From Acidobacteria bacterium Ga0077534 (GTDB lineage: Bacteria; Acidobacteriota; Blastocatellia; Pyrinomonadales; Pyrinomonadaceae), in the NCBI GenBank assembly GCA_001464455.1, contig LNEI01000011.1, positions 62,001 to 126,000 of the forward strand: 64,000 nt of DNA. Direction: 5' to 3'. The notes under the pieces are model-generated. The model was given only the letters and a program-made list of their open reading frames with translations, had not been told where the DNA came from and did no database searches. Made by a program: the position numbers and the translations under genes. Shown here piece by piece: positions 47,910-57,143 of this stretch (position 1 is its first letter; each line of letters opens with the position of its first letter).

Positions 47910-48836
47910 TCAGTTTCGATCTACATCGATTCCAAAAAACTCAACGAAATTTCTGGTGGTGGCGCTTGCAAGAGTCGAAAGATCAATTCCGTAGAAATCG
48001 GCGAGAAAGGTAGCCGTATGAACAACAAACGCCGGCTCATTGCGTTTTCCACGAAACGGCACGGGCGTTAAAAACGGGCAATCGGTCTCGATCAGCAGTC
48101 GGTCTAGCGGAACAACGCGAGCCGAGTCGCGAAGATTCTCCGCCTTTTTGAACGTCACGTTCCCCGCAAATGAGATCATAAAGCCGATCTTAATCAGTGC
48201 TTCAGCCATCGCGGGCGTACCGCCGAAACAATGCATGATGCCAGGAGCGCGGACACTCTTGTCCGCATGAGCGTCGCTTCGACGCGAAAATTCACTCACA
48301 CCACGATCTTCGTTCTGGCCAGCAAAATCTGACGCGACATCTTGTCTGAACGCCGAAGCGGCGTCCATGCGGACAGGAGTGTCCGAGCTCCTTCCGTACT
48401 CCTCCGTCAATATCTCAACCGTCTCATCATCAGCATCACGGCTGTGAATTATCACTTGCAGCCCAAGCGACTTCGCAACGCGGATCTGCCGCCGAAAAAC
48501 ATCCCGCTGCACATCACGCGGCGAATGATCGTAATAATAATCCAGCCCGATCTCGCCCCAAGCGATCACCTTCTCGCTCTTTGTCAGCTCTGTTAAGTGC
48601 TCCTCCGCCGCGTCGTCGTACAACTTCGCATCATGCGGATGAACCCCGACAGCCGCATAAACGTTGTCGTATTTCTCCGCAACAGCCACCGCCCGCCGAA
48701 AATCGTCCGTACGCGGATCGCCGGTCCCAATATTCAACATCGCCACAACCCCAGCCTCCCGAGCCCGCCGAACAACCTCGTCGCGATCCTCGTCAAACTG
48801 TTCTCCGTCTATGTGGCAGTGGGAATCGATGAACAT
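47910..48836 (-). CDS. tatD: TatD-family metal-dependent DNase with in-frame repeat insert
   Basis: 308 aa against about 255-260 for the family. Metal ligands are visible: FIDSHCHID at the N-terminus, GEIGLDYYY (Glu), VIIHSRDAD, GIMHCFGG, and IETDCPFLTP. The 3' phosphodiesterase/TIM barrel is interrupted at residues ~148-197 by about 50 residues encoded by a palindromic element (48244-48391), between EEYGRSS and GIMHCF. The ATG directly follows the stop of the upstream lipoprotein gene. The insert falls before a catalytic His loop and keeps the frame, so the protein may still fold. Confidence 0.92.
   Translation of the reverse strand: MFIDSHCHIDGEQFDEDRDEVVRRAREAGVVAMLNIGTGDPRTDDFRRAVAVAEKYDNVYAAVGVHPHDAKLYDDAAEEHLTELTKSEKVIAWGEIGLDYYYDHSPRDVQRDVFRRQIRVAKSLGLQVIIHSRDADDETVEILTEEYGRSSDTPVRMDAASAFRQDVASDFAGQNEDRGVSEFSRRSDAHADKSVRAPGIMHCFGGTPAMAEALIKIGFMISFAGNVTFKKAENLRDSARVVPLDRLLIETDCPFLTPVPFRGKRNEPAFVVHTATFLADFYGIDLSTLASATTRNFVEFFGIDVDRN
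48244..48391. repeat. 148-bp palindromic element inserted in frame in tatD
   Basis: The ends are 26-bp inverted repeats (48244-48269 and 48366-48391, two mismatches) containing GGACACTCTTGTCCGC. Inner arms also pair (GCGTCGCTTC / CGAAGCGGCG). The translated core ADKSVRAP/SSDTPVRMD recurs in altered form in argS. This is a MITE-like element domesticated within an ORF. Confidence 0.75.
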
Positions 48837-49394
48837 TTATTTGTTGAGAATTTCAACAGACGCGATGAATCTCTCGCTGACCGTCACAAAATCCAACTTC
48901 TTTTGTCCAGAAGATTTGATTTTTTCAGGTAGTAACCCGACGAGGGCTTGATAGGTCGCGAACTCGTTAACAACGATACGGCTACGAATTTTGCCGCCAC
49001 CTTTAACGAGGAGATCGTAGTCTCGCAATTCAAAATCGTTAGAGGTCCGACCGTTTCTAACGTCGAAGCTTTCAACGCTTCCAAACATATTCTTCATTAG
49101 GAATTCGTTAGATTCGAAGGACTCGTCAACGGTTTTCGAAGTGAAGTCATTTGGATGATTCTTAACCGAGAGTAAAAACCGCATTCCTTCTTTTTCACAA
49201 CTGAAGTCGAAAACGTGGATTGGTCTGGGATGATCCTGAAAGGACTTTTTTGCGAGCTTAGGTTCGCACGGAAATAATCCGCGAAGCCGGGCGTCGGCAG
49301 ATTGAATTACCTGCCATTCAAATTTGTCGGTCGTTTGCGCACAGCCAGAGACGAAGCAAACAAAAAGGAGTCCAACTCTACCAATCCACATCAT
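48837..49394 (-). CDS. Hypothetical lipoprotein
   Basis: 185 aa. The N-terminus is a lipoprotein signal (MWIGRVGLLFVCFVSGCAQT) with lipobox VSGC. The remaining ~165 residues are a soluble alpha/beta domain (RLRGLFPCEPKLAKKSF…SERFIASVEIL) with one Cys pair, of a type seen in uncharacterised Acidobacteria exported proteins. Function unknown. It runs directly into tatD (TAA then ATG). Confidence 0.72.
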   Translation of the reverse strand: MMWIGRVGLLFVCFVSGCAQTTDKFEWQVIQSADARLRGLFPCEPKLAKKSFQDHPRPIHVFDFSCEKEGMRFLLSVKNHPNDFTSKTVDESFESNEFLMKNMFGSVESFDVRNGRTSNDFELRDYDLLVKGGGKIRSRIVVNEFATYQALVGLLPEKIKSSGQKKLDFVTVSERFIASVEILNK

Positions 49395-49415
49395 GGCTTC
49401 AACTTTGGGATACCG

Positions 49416-49643
49416 TTACCTTGTTGAGATTTCAACGTTCGGACTTCGGGTAATTCGCAGGTAATCACGGAGTGCGTCATTAACGGAATCCTCCGTCGGA
49501 AACTCTTCCGCGACATCGGGAGCCAAACCTACGCGGCGAACCATCTTATTGTATTTCTCCGCAAACCTATTCGGCTTTGATTTTGAGAAATCAAGATCGT
49601 ACTCGGGAAGGAGATCGTCATTTTCATCAAGTTTGATTTGCAT
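49416..49643 (-). CDS. Putative antitoxin partner of BrnT-like toxin
   Basis: 75 aa: MQIKLDENDDLLPEYDLDFS … YNKMVRRVGLAPDVAEEFPT … SVNDALRDYLRI. This acidic pattern (PEYDF, VAExFPxxxxVNxAL) is found in small proteins next to BrnT/RelE-like toxins. It is not a classical ribbon-helix-helix BrnA. The start overlaps the toxin stop by 17 bp. Antitoxin role is inferred from position. Confidence 0.68.
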   Translation of the reverse strand: MQIKLDENDDLLPEYDLDFSKSKPNRFAEKYNKMVRRVGLAPDVAEEFPTEDSVNDALRDYLRITRSPNVEISTR

Positions 49644-49908
49644 ATCTTCTAGCTTCTTTTGGCGTAGCTAACCTCGCACTAATTATTCTTATCGTATCAT
49701 TTTCTCGCTCGGTGAAACTCACCATTAAGAGCCGGTTCTGATCTGAATGTCCGAAAATTGCATTCCGTTTTTCCTCATACGAATGTTCGTCATCATCGAA
49801 TATGCGAGCAAGAGGATCGCCAAAAACCGTTTCCGCTTCTTCAAACGTCACACCATCGTGATTCTTGATGTTGGCAGCCGCTTTTATTGGATCCGCGTCA
49901 AAATTCAT
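49627..49908 (-). CDS. BrnT-family toxin
   Basis: 93 aa. The BrnT signature is clear: FDADPIKAAANIKNHDGVTF then EEAETVFGD, and the C-terminal RIISARLATPKEARRYAN. BrnT has a RelE-like fold and cleaves RNA; toxin-first order is normal for brnTA. The gene abuts metG (its ATG and the metG stop meet at 49908). The pair lies within a run of housekeeping genes. Confidence 0.88.
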   Translation of the reverse strand: MNFDADPIKAAANIKNHDGVTFEEAETVFGDPLARIFDDDEHSYEEKRNAIFGHSDQNRLLMVSFTERENDTIRIISARLATPKEARRYANQT

Positions 49909-52025
49909 TACTTCAGCCGAGCTCCGATCCCAACGTCTTCGATAAATGCCGCCAACGCCGGTTTCGGCCCAGAATTATCTTCTAAAGAGGCGGCGCAGAT
50001 CATGCCTTGGGATTCGAGGCCGCGCATCATTCGGGGTTTTAGGTTGGCGACGACGACGACTTTGCGACCGATGAGGGTTTCGGGGTCGTAGTATTCGGCG
50101 AGGCCGGCGAGGATCTGACGGGGCTTCTCTTCGCCGAGGTCGATCTCGAAACGAAGCAGTTTGTCGGCCTTTGGAATGCGTTCCGCCACCTTGATCTCGC
50201 CGACACGGAGTTCGACTTTTAGGAAATCATCTATTGTGATGAAAGATTCGTCGATTGATGGTTGATCGTTGATCGTTGTGGGTTGAGTCGGGACTTCCCC
50301 ACCCGCTACCGCAGGTGGTACTGACTCTTTCTCGACCGCCGATTTTTCACTGCTTACTGCTGACTGCTCACTAATTTCACTCATAACTTTTTTCTTATCA
50401 ATTCTAGGGAAAACACCAATCGTTTCGCCGATCTTGGTTCCGGCGGCGAGTTCACCCCATTTTAGACTTGCCGGGTCGAGCGTGGCGATGTCTTCGCTGA
50501 GGCCGATCTGGCTATGGATCTTTTTCGTTGCTTCGGGCATTACGGGATAAAGCTGGACGCACAGCCAGCGAAGCGTTTCGCAGGCTCGATAGAGGACAGC
50601 ATTGAGCGTCTCAACCTGTTTATCGTCTTTAATTAGCTCCCACGGCTTCGAGTCGGATATTAACTTATCGACACGGGCGATCACCGTCCAAGTGGACTCA
50701 AGGGCGAGGCTAAAATCGAAATTGTCGTACCTGCGGATAAACTCGTCTCGAGCGTGCTCGACCACCGATGCGAGTTCCTGATCATCAGGGTTGACACCCG
50801 CCCGTTTCGCGTTGAGATAGTTCTCTTCCGCGATCTTTCTACTTGGAATTAGGCCTTCGCGATACTTGGTGATCATCGAAAACGTTCGGCTGGCGAGGTT
50901 GCCGAGGCCGCTGGCGAGATCGGCGTTGGCACGGTCGATCAGGTTTTCATAACCGAACTTTCCGTCCTGCCCAAACACCATATCGCGAAGCACAAAGTAA
51001 CGTATCGCATCGACCTGAAAATGCTCATGTAACACATCGACTTCGATCACATTTCCCAAGGTTTTACCCATTTTCCGGCCATCAGCATCGAGCCACATGC
51101 CGTGAGCAAATACCGTTTTTGGTAGCGACAATCCGGCGGCATGGAGGAACGAGAACCAATACACCGTATGGAACCGCAAGATGTCCTTGCCAACGAGGTG
51201 CGTGACATTCTGCCAATACTTCTCAAATCCGACTGAAGCCTTTTCTGCATTCCCGTAACCTAGCGCCGTAATGTAGTTTGTCAGGGCGTCCATCCAGACG
51301 TACATCACATGATTCTCATCGCCCGGGACAGGAATTCCCCACGATACCGAAGACTTCTGCCGACTGATCGACAGGTCCTGTAGGCCGCCCCGAACAAATG
51401 ACAAAACTTCGTTCTTCCTGCCTTCCGGTCTAACCAGATTCGGGTCGCTCTCGATCAGATCGATCAAAAATTCGTCATAGTCCGACAGCCGAAAGAAGTA
51501 GCTTTCCTCTGCAACCTTGTCGAGCGGGCGTTCGTGGATCAGACACAACCGAATGTCTGAGCCCTCGGGCGTGTAATATTGATCTTCATTCTTAAACTCG
51601 GCACATGGAGCACAGAACAGGCCTTCGTAGAAGCCTTTGTAGATCGCGTCATTCCCTTTCGGCGTCTGATTCTTGGCAATTTCCTGCCACAAATGCTGAA
51701 CGCCTTCGTAGTGAAACGGCTCAGTCGTCCGCATGAAGATATCATAACCGCCATTCTCACCATCGAGCCCAAAATCATGAAACATACGCTTCAGCTCGCC
51801 CGCGATCAGATCGACCTGCTCCTGCGGCGTCCGGCCATTCTTTTCAGCCGCACGTTGAATGTTGATGCCATGCTCGTCCGTTCCCGTCAGAAAATAGGTA
51901 TCAAACCCACGCTGTTTCTTGTACCGCCGGACAGCATCCGCCACGATTGTTGTGTACAGATGACCCAGATGCGGCAGGCTGTTCGCGTAGTAGATCGGGG
52001 TTGTTATGTAGAAAGTGTTGTTCAT
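49908..52025 (-). CDS. metG: Methionyl-tRNA synthetase
   Basis: 705 aa. The class I signature is HLGH (residues ~20-23) and KMGKT (about 317) replaces KMSKS. A zinc-knuckle remnant is CAPC…C. After the anticodon domain comes a C-terminal tRNA-binding (EMAP-like) domain (~595-705: VELRVGEIKVAERIPKADKL, VANLKPRMMRG). Between them, residues ~544-588 are built from dispersed repeats (SEQSAVSSEKSAV, PPAVAGGEVP, TTINDQPSI). The stop overlaps the toxin start, and the ATG overlaps the M28 peptidase stop by 4 bp. Confidence 0.95.
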   Translation of the reverse strand: MNNTFYITTPIYYANSLPHLGHLYTTIVADAVRRYKKQRGFDTYFLTGTDEHGINIQRAAEKNGRTPQEQVDLIAGELKRMFHDFGLDGENGGYDIFMRTTEPFHYEGVQHLWQEIAKNQTPKGNDAIYKGFYEGLFCAPCAEFKNEDQYYTPEGSDIRLCLIHERPLDKVAEESYFFRLSDYDEFLIDLIESDPNLVRPEGRKNEVLSFVRGGLQDLSISRQKSSVSWGIPVPGDENHVMYVWMDALTNYITALGYGNAEKASVGFEKYWQNVTHLVGKDILRFHTVYWFSFLHAAGLSLPKTVFAHGMWLDADGRKMGKTLGNVIEVDVLHEHFQVDAIRYFVLRDMVFGQDGKFGYENLIDRANADLASGLGNLASRTFSMITKYREGLIPSRKIAEENYLNAKRAGVNPDDQELASVVEHARDEFIRRYDNFDFSLALESTWTVIARVDKLISDSKPWELIKDDKQVETLNAVLYRACETLRWLCVQLYPVMPEATKKIHSQIGLSEDIATLDPASLKWGELAAGTKIGETIGVFPRIDKKKVMSEISEQSAVSSEKSAVEKESVPPAVAGGEVPTQPTTINDQPSIDESFITIDDFLKVELRVGEIKVAERIPKADKLLRFEIDLGEEKPRQILAGLAEYYDPETLIGRKVVVVANLKPRMMRGLESQGMICAASLEDNSGPKPALAAFIEDVGIGARLK
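50251..50371. repeat. Three nested dispersed repeats in frame within metG
   Basis: Going rightward: GATTGATGGTTGATCGTTGA-type repeat (50253 on), a CCCACCCGCTACCGCAGGTG-type palindrome (50297-50325, the PPAxAGG family), and a CACTGCTTACTGCTGACTGC repeat (50348 on). They fill the linker between the anticodon and tRNA-binding domains. Confidence 0.65.
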
Positions 52026-53680
52026 TTAGAAAATCGCTTCTTGTCCGCACCCGAAAACTCGTCGGTGTCCTTATATCGCGGCATCGACGGTGTGTTTCCT
52101 ATCTTCAAAGCGATCGCGAGGCCGAGTTCGGCATTTTGGACCATCGCGTCGGCATCCCACCAGTCGTAATACTGGTCGGATGGCTGATGATAGTATTTTG
52201 CGGTGTAATTGCTGAAGAAATTCAGAGCCTCGCCCGTTAGCGGCGTGACAAAATCGTCACCGTGGCGGAGCGAAACGGCAGGAACACCCGCCTTGGCGAA
52301 TGGAAAGTGGTCGGAGCGGAAAAAGAACCCCTGCTCGGGCCGCATGTCGCCTTCGACCGTCATATTTCGTTCGCGAGCAACCTCGTCCACAAACGTTCCG
52401 AGCGACGAACGCTCAGCACCGAGCGCAGAGAAATCCCTTGTTTTTCCAAAGAAATTCACGCCATCGATATTCACATTTCCGGCAATCTTGTTGAGCGGGA
52501 TCAACGGTTTTGCCGCAAAATATTCGGCACCTAATAGACCTTGTTCCTCTGCGGTCGGAAATAGAATGTAGCTCGAACGTTTTGGCCGCTGCCCCTTCGG
52601 CATCTTTAATACCGCCTCGCCTATGCCGATGACGGCTGCGACGCCCGAGGCGTTGTCATAGGCTCCGTTGTAAATCTTGTCGCCGGTCGCGTCGGCTTCG
52701 CCAATTCCGAGATGATCCCAGTGAGCCGTGTAGAGCACGTATTCGCTCTTCATTTTCTTGTCGCTGCCCTCTATCTTGCCAACGATATTGGGCGATTCGA
52801 AGGTTCGCATATCGGTCTTCATGTCGATCTTTACGCGAAGGCCAGTCTTTATGGGCCTAAATTCCCGTGTCGCAGCCTTTGCCCGCATCGCGTCCAGATC
52901 GAGCCCGGCGTGCTTCATAGCGGCTTTGGCAGTTTCATCGGTCATCCACGCCATCATGCTCAAAAACGGCGTGGTCGAACCCGATTCACGAGCGATCTCA
53001 GAACGCGGCCCGCCGAATGAAGTACGGACGACGTTCCAACCGTATCCGGCTGAATCGTTCGTGTGTATCAGTATCACACCCGCGGCTCCGCGTCGGGCTG
53101 CTTCTTCGTATTTGTAGGTCCATCGGCCATAATACGTCAGAGCCTTACCGCCAAAAAGGTTCGGTTCGGCAGCCGTCGCGGGAGGGTCATTGACCATTAT
53201 TATCAGCACTTTGCCGCGATAATCTTCGGACGGGCCGCTGTAATCGTTCCATTTGTAGAGCGGCGCATCGACGCCGTAGCCCATGAAAACGACCTCTGCG
53301 TCCACGGCAACATTCGGCGTTTGAGCCCCGGTCGTTGCAACGAAATCGTCACCGAACTTGAACGCCTTTGGAGCTCCGGCATTGCCCGCGAAAGTCATCT
53401 GCGTAGCCGGATCGACCTTGACGCCAACGAGCTTTACATTCTGAAAATAGCTTTTACCGTTCCCGGGCTTAATGCCTGCGGCCTTCATCTGCGCAACGAT
53501 ATAATCTGCAGCGCGCTTACTGCCTTCGTTCCCCGGCCCGCGACCTTCAAAATCATCGGCGGAAAGGCGTTTGACGCGCTCACGCATCTTGCTAGCATCC
53601 AATCCGCTCGTCAAACCCTGCGCAAAACCGAGCGTTGAAACGAACGTAACTAAAACAAATAAAGCAGTTAACCTTTTCAT
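52022..53680 (-). CDS. Secreted M28-family aminopeptidase with PA domain
   Basis: 552 aa. A signal peptide (LTALFVLVTFVSTLGFAQG) and a PA insert (RGKVLIIMVNDPPA … GAAGVILIHT) precede the M28 zinc peptidase: TAHWDHLG, GAYDNASGVAAVIG, PTAEEQGLLGAEYFAA and FRSDHFPF provide the two-zinc ligands and the Glu base. It should release amino acids from peptides outside the cytoplasm. It overlaps metG by 4 bp and follows folE by 6 bp. Confidence 0.93.
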   Translation of the reverse strand: MKRLTALFVLVTFVSTLGFAQGLTSGLDASKMRERVKRLSADDFEGRGPGNEGSKRAADYIVAQMKAAGIKPGNGKSYFQNVKLVGVKVDPATQMTFAGNAGAPKAFKFGDDFVATTGAQTPNVAVDAEVVFMGYGVDAPLYKWNDYSGPSEDYRGKVLIIMVNDPPATAAEPNLFGGKALTYYGRWTYKYEEAARRGAAGVILIHTNDSAGYGWNVVRTSFGGPRSEIARESGSTTPFLSMMAWMTDETAKAAMKHAGLDLDAMRAKAATREFRPIKTGLRVKIDMKTDMRTFESPNIVGKIEGSDKKMKSEYVLYTAHWDHLGIGEADATGDKIYNGAYDNASGVAAVIGIGEAVLKMPKGQRPKRSSYILFPTAEEQGLLGAEYFAAKPLIPLNKIAGNVNIDGVNFFGKTRDFSALGAERSSLGTFVDEVARERNMTVEGDMRPEQGFFFRSDHFPFAKAGVPAVSLRHGDDFVTPLTGEALNFFSNYTAKYYHQPSDQYYDWWDADAMVQNAELGLAIALKIGNTPSMPRYKDTDEFSGADKKRFSK

Positions 53681-53686
53681 AGATCT

Positions 53687-54268
53687 TTATCCTTTGATCA
53701 GTGACATAGCTTCGGCCCGCGTTCGCGAGTCCTTTCTAAATCCACCCAGAACCGCAGACGTGATCGTCACGGCACCCGGTTTTTTGACTCCTCGAAGCGT
53801 CATACACGTGTGTTCAGCCTCGATCACGACCATTACCCCGAGCGGTTCCAGCTGATCAAACAGCGTCTGGGCGATCTGCTGCGTCAGGCGTTCCTGAACC
53901 TGAAGTCGGCGAGCAAAAACCTCGGCAATGCGGGCGAGTTTTGACAATCCGATAATGCGTCCATTTTTCGGGATGTATGCAATGTGGCATTTTCCGGTGA
54001 ACGGAGCAAGGTGATGCTCGCAGACGGATGCGATCGAGATGTCCTTAACGATAACCATTTCATCATGGCTGTCGCCGGGGAGCGGCACGATGTGCTCTTT
54101 CGGATCGATCCACATCCCTTCTGTGAGCTCCGCGTAAAATTCCGCAACGCGTTCCGGTGTTTTCTTCAAACCGTCACGATCCGGATCTTCGCCCATACCT
54201 TCAAGCATCAGCCGAACGCCCTCAGCTATTTTTGCCAGATCGATCTTTTTCTTGGTCTTTTTTGCCAT
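53687..54268 (-). CDS. folE: GTP cyclohydrolase I
   Basis: 193 aa, full length. The zinc Cys and His are in [20 protein letters not shown], with [20 protein letters not shown] and the C-terminal [16 protein letters not shown] that holds the second zinc Cys. It makes 7,8-dihydroneopterin triphosphate, the first step of folate/pterin synthesis. First gene of the leftward folE-M28-metG group; argS is divergent 162 bp away. Confidence 0.97.
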   Translation of the reverse strand: MAKKTKKKIDLAKIAEGVRLMLEGMGEDPDRDGLKKTPERVAEFYAELTEGMWIDPKEHIVPLPGDSHDEMVIVKDISIASVCEHHLAPFTGKCHIAYIPKNGRIIGLSKLARIAEVFARRLQVQERLTQQIAQTLFDQLEPLGVMVVIEAEHTCMTLRGVKKPGAVTITSAVLGGFRKDSRTRAEAMSLIKG

Positions 54269-54430
54269 TTCGTTAGTCTTCGTAAACCCTTGATTCTAGC
54301 TTTTTTGCTGCAAAAGCTAAAGTCATTGCGGATGTGAGAGACTATCCAACAGCGGAACTTTCGACCTTTGATTAGACCTCCGTGTCGCTCTTGGGCTTCC
54401 GAACAGTGTTTTTGGTAAACTATCGCTTTT

Positions 54431-56527
54431 ATGACTATCTCAGATATCCAATCACAACTCCGCGAAGCGGTTCGAGAGACTGCCTTAGCCCACTTCGGCG
54501 TCGCACCAGACTTGATCGCCGTCGAAACTCCGCCGAAGACCGAACTGGGCGATGTCGCTTTCCCGGTCGCGTTTGAACTCGCAAAAAAGGTAAAGGAAGC
54601 TACCGGCGAAAAGCAGAACCCGCGCGCGATCGCCGAGGTTTTACGGGCAAGACTTGAGGAGTTTGAATTTGTGGGCCATGTCGAGATCGCAGGGCCGGGC
54701 TATCTGAACGTCTTTTTTGACCGTACGAAATTCCTCGTCGAGAACGCAGGTGCAAACCCGTTTCCTTCTCGCGGAGCGAACCTCGCGAAGGTCTGCGTCG
54801 AACACACCTCGGTTAACCCGAACAAAGCGGCTCATATTGGACATGTTCGAAATTCCGTGCTCGGGGACACCTTCCAACGGATCCTGACCGCAACGGGCAA
54901 GCAGGTCGAAGTCCAGAATTATATTGACAATACCGGCGTCCAGGTTGCCGACGTGGTGGTCGGGTTCATGTTCATGTTGAACATGAATCTTGACGATATA
55001 AAAGCTCTGGATAAAGAGCTTTCTGCCGCAGGTAAATCGTTCGATTATTATTGCTGGGACCTTTATGCGCAGGTCGGGCAGGCGTACAAGGCGGAACCCC
55101 CAGCGTCAGCGGGCGGCCAGGAATATGGTGATGATAAGCCGCTGATAGAAAGGCGGGCGGAAGTTCTGCACCTCATCGAAGAAGGCAATAACCCGACCGC
55201 AGAACTAGCCGATTACGTCGCCACCCGAAACGTTCAGTGCATTACCGACACAATGGAACGCTTGTCGATACGCTACGACCTGCTTCCGCGTGAGAGCGAG
55301 ATATTGCATCTTCATTTCTGGGACAAGGCTTTCGAGGAAATGAAACGCCTCGGCGTTATCCATTATGTCGAAGAAGGTGCACACGCAGGATGCTGGGTTA
55401 TGCCCTGGGAATCGCACGAGGGCAACGATGACAACGAAGCCGACAAGATCCTCGTAAGGTCAAACGGAACAGTTACTTACACTGGTAAGGACATCGCTTA
55501 TCAGATGTGGAAGCTTGGCATCCTCGGGCTTGATTTTAATTATAGGCTCTTCCACACCTACGCCGACGGCAAAGAAGTTTGGATGACCATGGGGAGCTCG
55601 GACGCTCCCGCTTCGTCGTCGAGAGATGCTCTCGCCGGAGGAACCGGCGATGCGGACAAGAGTGTCCGCCCTCCGTTCGGCGGTGGAGAGACGATCTACA
55701 ACGTCATCGACACACGCCAGTCGTATCCGCAAGAAGTTGTAAAAAAAGGGGTTGCGGCGATATCGCCGGAACGTGGCGAAAAGGCGAGCGTCCACCTTGC
55801 ATACGAAATGGTGGCGCTGTCGCCATCGGCAGCAGAGGAACTCGGTTTCGAGCTGAGCGAAGACGACAAAAAACGGACTTTTATCGAAATGAGCGGCCGC
55901 AAAGGCCTCGGCGTCAAAGCCGATGACCTGATCGACCGGCTTGAAGCGAAAGCACTAGCGGAGGTCGAGTCGCGGCACGCCGACGAGACCGACGACGAAA
56001 AACGCCACATCGCACACCAACTCGCTGTCGGTGCACTGCGGTATTTCCTGCTCAAATTTACAAAAAATACCGTGATCGTATTCGACTTCGAAGAAGCACT
56101 CTCCTTCGAAGGTGAAACCGGCTGTTTCTGCCAGTACTCTGCCGTTCGAGCGAATTCTATTTTTCGAAAACTCGACGAAAGCAACAACGTAGAGGCATCG
56201 GAACAAAAGCTGCGTGCGGCCGAACCAGCCGAGATCGACGCTATCCTCAACGGTGAGCCCGGCAACGACATCTGGTCGATGGCCATCCTCGCTTCCCGTC
56301 TCGACGAAGCCGTCCATCAAGCCGCCGCCGCCAACGAGCCCGCGATCCTAGCCAAATACTCATTCACGCTCGCCAAGGCCTTTAACCTGTTCTATCACAA
56401 CAATAAGATCATCGCGGAAAAGGACGATACGAAACGAGCCATCCTCGTCGTCGTAGCCGATATGGCCCGCAGAGCCTTGACCGAATCCCTCGCGACGCTC
56501 GGGATCGAGGTGCCGGAGAAGATGTAG
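54431..56527 (+). CDS. argS: Arginyl-tRNA synthetase with two in-frame repeat inserts
   Basis: 698 aa, longer than the ~550-590 usual. The Add-1 domain is followed by VNPNKAAHIGHVRNSVLGDT (HIGH at ~134) and the catalytic domain, then the DALR anticodon domain. Residues ~222-230 (EPPASAGGQ) and ~388-419 (SSDAPASSSRDALAGGTGDA … DKSVRPPFGGG) are encoded by dispersed repeats, the second related to the tatD insert. The class-I core is otherwise continuous up to the terminal DALR helices. Divergent from folE. Confidence 0.95.
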   Translation: MTISDIQSQLREAVRETALAHFGVAPDLIAVETPPKTELGDVAFPVAFELAKKVKEATGEKQNPRAIAEVLRARLEEFEFVGHVEIAGPGYLNVFFDRTKFLVENAGANPFPSRGANLAKVCVEHTSVNPNKAAHIGHVRNSVLGDTFQRILTATGKQVEVQNYIDNTGVQVADVVVGFMFMLNMNLDDIKALDKELSAAGKSFDYYCWDLYAQVGQAYKAEPPASAGGQEYGDDKPLIERRAEVLHLIEEGNNPTAELADYVATRNVQCITDTMERLSIRYDLLPRESEILHLHFWDKAFEEMKRLGVIHYVEEGAHAGCWVMPWESHEGNDDNEADKILVRSNGTVTYTGKDIAYQMWKLGILGLDFNYRLFHTYADGKEVWMTMGSSDAPASSSRDALAGGTGDADKSVRPPFGGGETIYNVIDTRQSYPQEVVKKGVAAISPERGEKASVHLAYEMVALSPSAAEELGFELSEDDKKRTFIEMSGRKGLGVKADDLIDRLEAKALAEVESRHADETDDEKRHIAHQLAVGALRYFLLKFTKNTVIVFDFEEALSFEGETGCFCQYSAVRANSIFRKLDESNNVEASEQKLRAAEPAEIDAILNGEPGNDIWSMAILASRLDEAVHQAAAANEPAILAKYSFTLAKAFNLFYHNNKIIAEKDDTKRAILVVVADMARRALTESLATLGIEVPEKM
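55594..55687. repeat. Palindromic element in frame within argS
   Basis: GGAGCTCGGACGCTCCCGC at the left and GCGGACAAGAGTGTCCGCCC at the right are relatives of the 26-bp ends of the tatD element. The encoded DADKSVRPP parallels HADKSVRAP in TatD. A smaller PPASAGG-type repeat is at 55096-55120. Confidence 0.65.
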
Positions 56528-56589
56528 ATTGGATGTATCTAATCTTTTGGTAAAATATAAAAGCTTAGTTAACTATTTCACTGGATTAT

Positions 56590-56976
56590 ATGGCCAATAG
56601 AATAATCATGACGGGCTGTAGTTTCAAAGGGGGCGACGGATCCACCGCAATTCGGTTGCGAGGGGATGATTACGATTTAAATCTTGCAAACACAAAGTTC
56701 AATACGACAGTTGGAATAGATATTGAGAACAGCGACAGCCAACTTCTTGCTCTAAGCGGTCTTCTTCGGCAGAGTGATATCGATCGTGCAGAATTTGTGC
56801 ATTTCATTGAACAACTTCAATTGGTGGACGATACTGTGGAGAAGCGAGAAAACTCCGCAACTTGGATTAAGAACAAGCTCTCAATCGCCGCGGACGTAAC
56901 TGGTCTTTCCCAATTCATCGTTGCGTTATCCGCATCACCAAAATTTCATCAGATCATAAACGTGCTTTTTTCATAA
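56590..56976 (+). CDS. Hypothetical protein after argS
   Basis: 128 aa, not recognised. The first ~60 residues (MTGCSFKGGDGSTAIRLRGD, LNLANTKFNTTVGIDIENSD) look like right-handed beta-helix or pentapeptide-style strands, and the rest is helical. No signal peptide. Coding seems plausible from the length and even codon use, but the ribosome binding site is weak. It lies 62 bp after argS. Confidence 0.5.
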   Translation: MANRIIMTGCSFKGGDGSTAIRLRGDDYDLNLANTKFNTTVGIDIENSDSQLLALSGLLRQSDIDRAEFVHFIEQLQLVDDTVEKRENSATWIKNKLSIAADVTGLSQFIVALSASPKFHQIINVLFS

Positions 56977-57143
56977 CCTTATTTTAGACATTCGAATTGA
57001 CTTCAAAAGAAGCTTTCGGTTTAATAAAGTCAATGGAAAAGGTACACATTAGATACGACTCGAAACTGTCTGCTTGGTGCTGGCAGGCTCGGTGTCGTGC
57101 GCGGGTGGTCTGAATTGGGCCATCGGAAATAGGTTTGCATACG

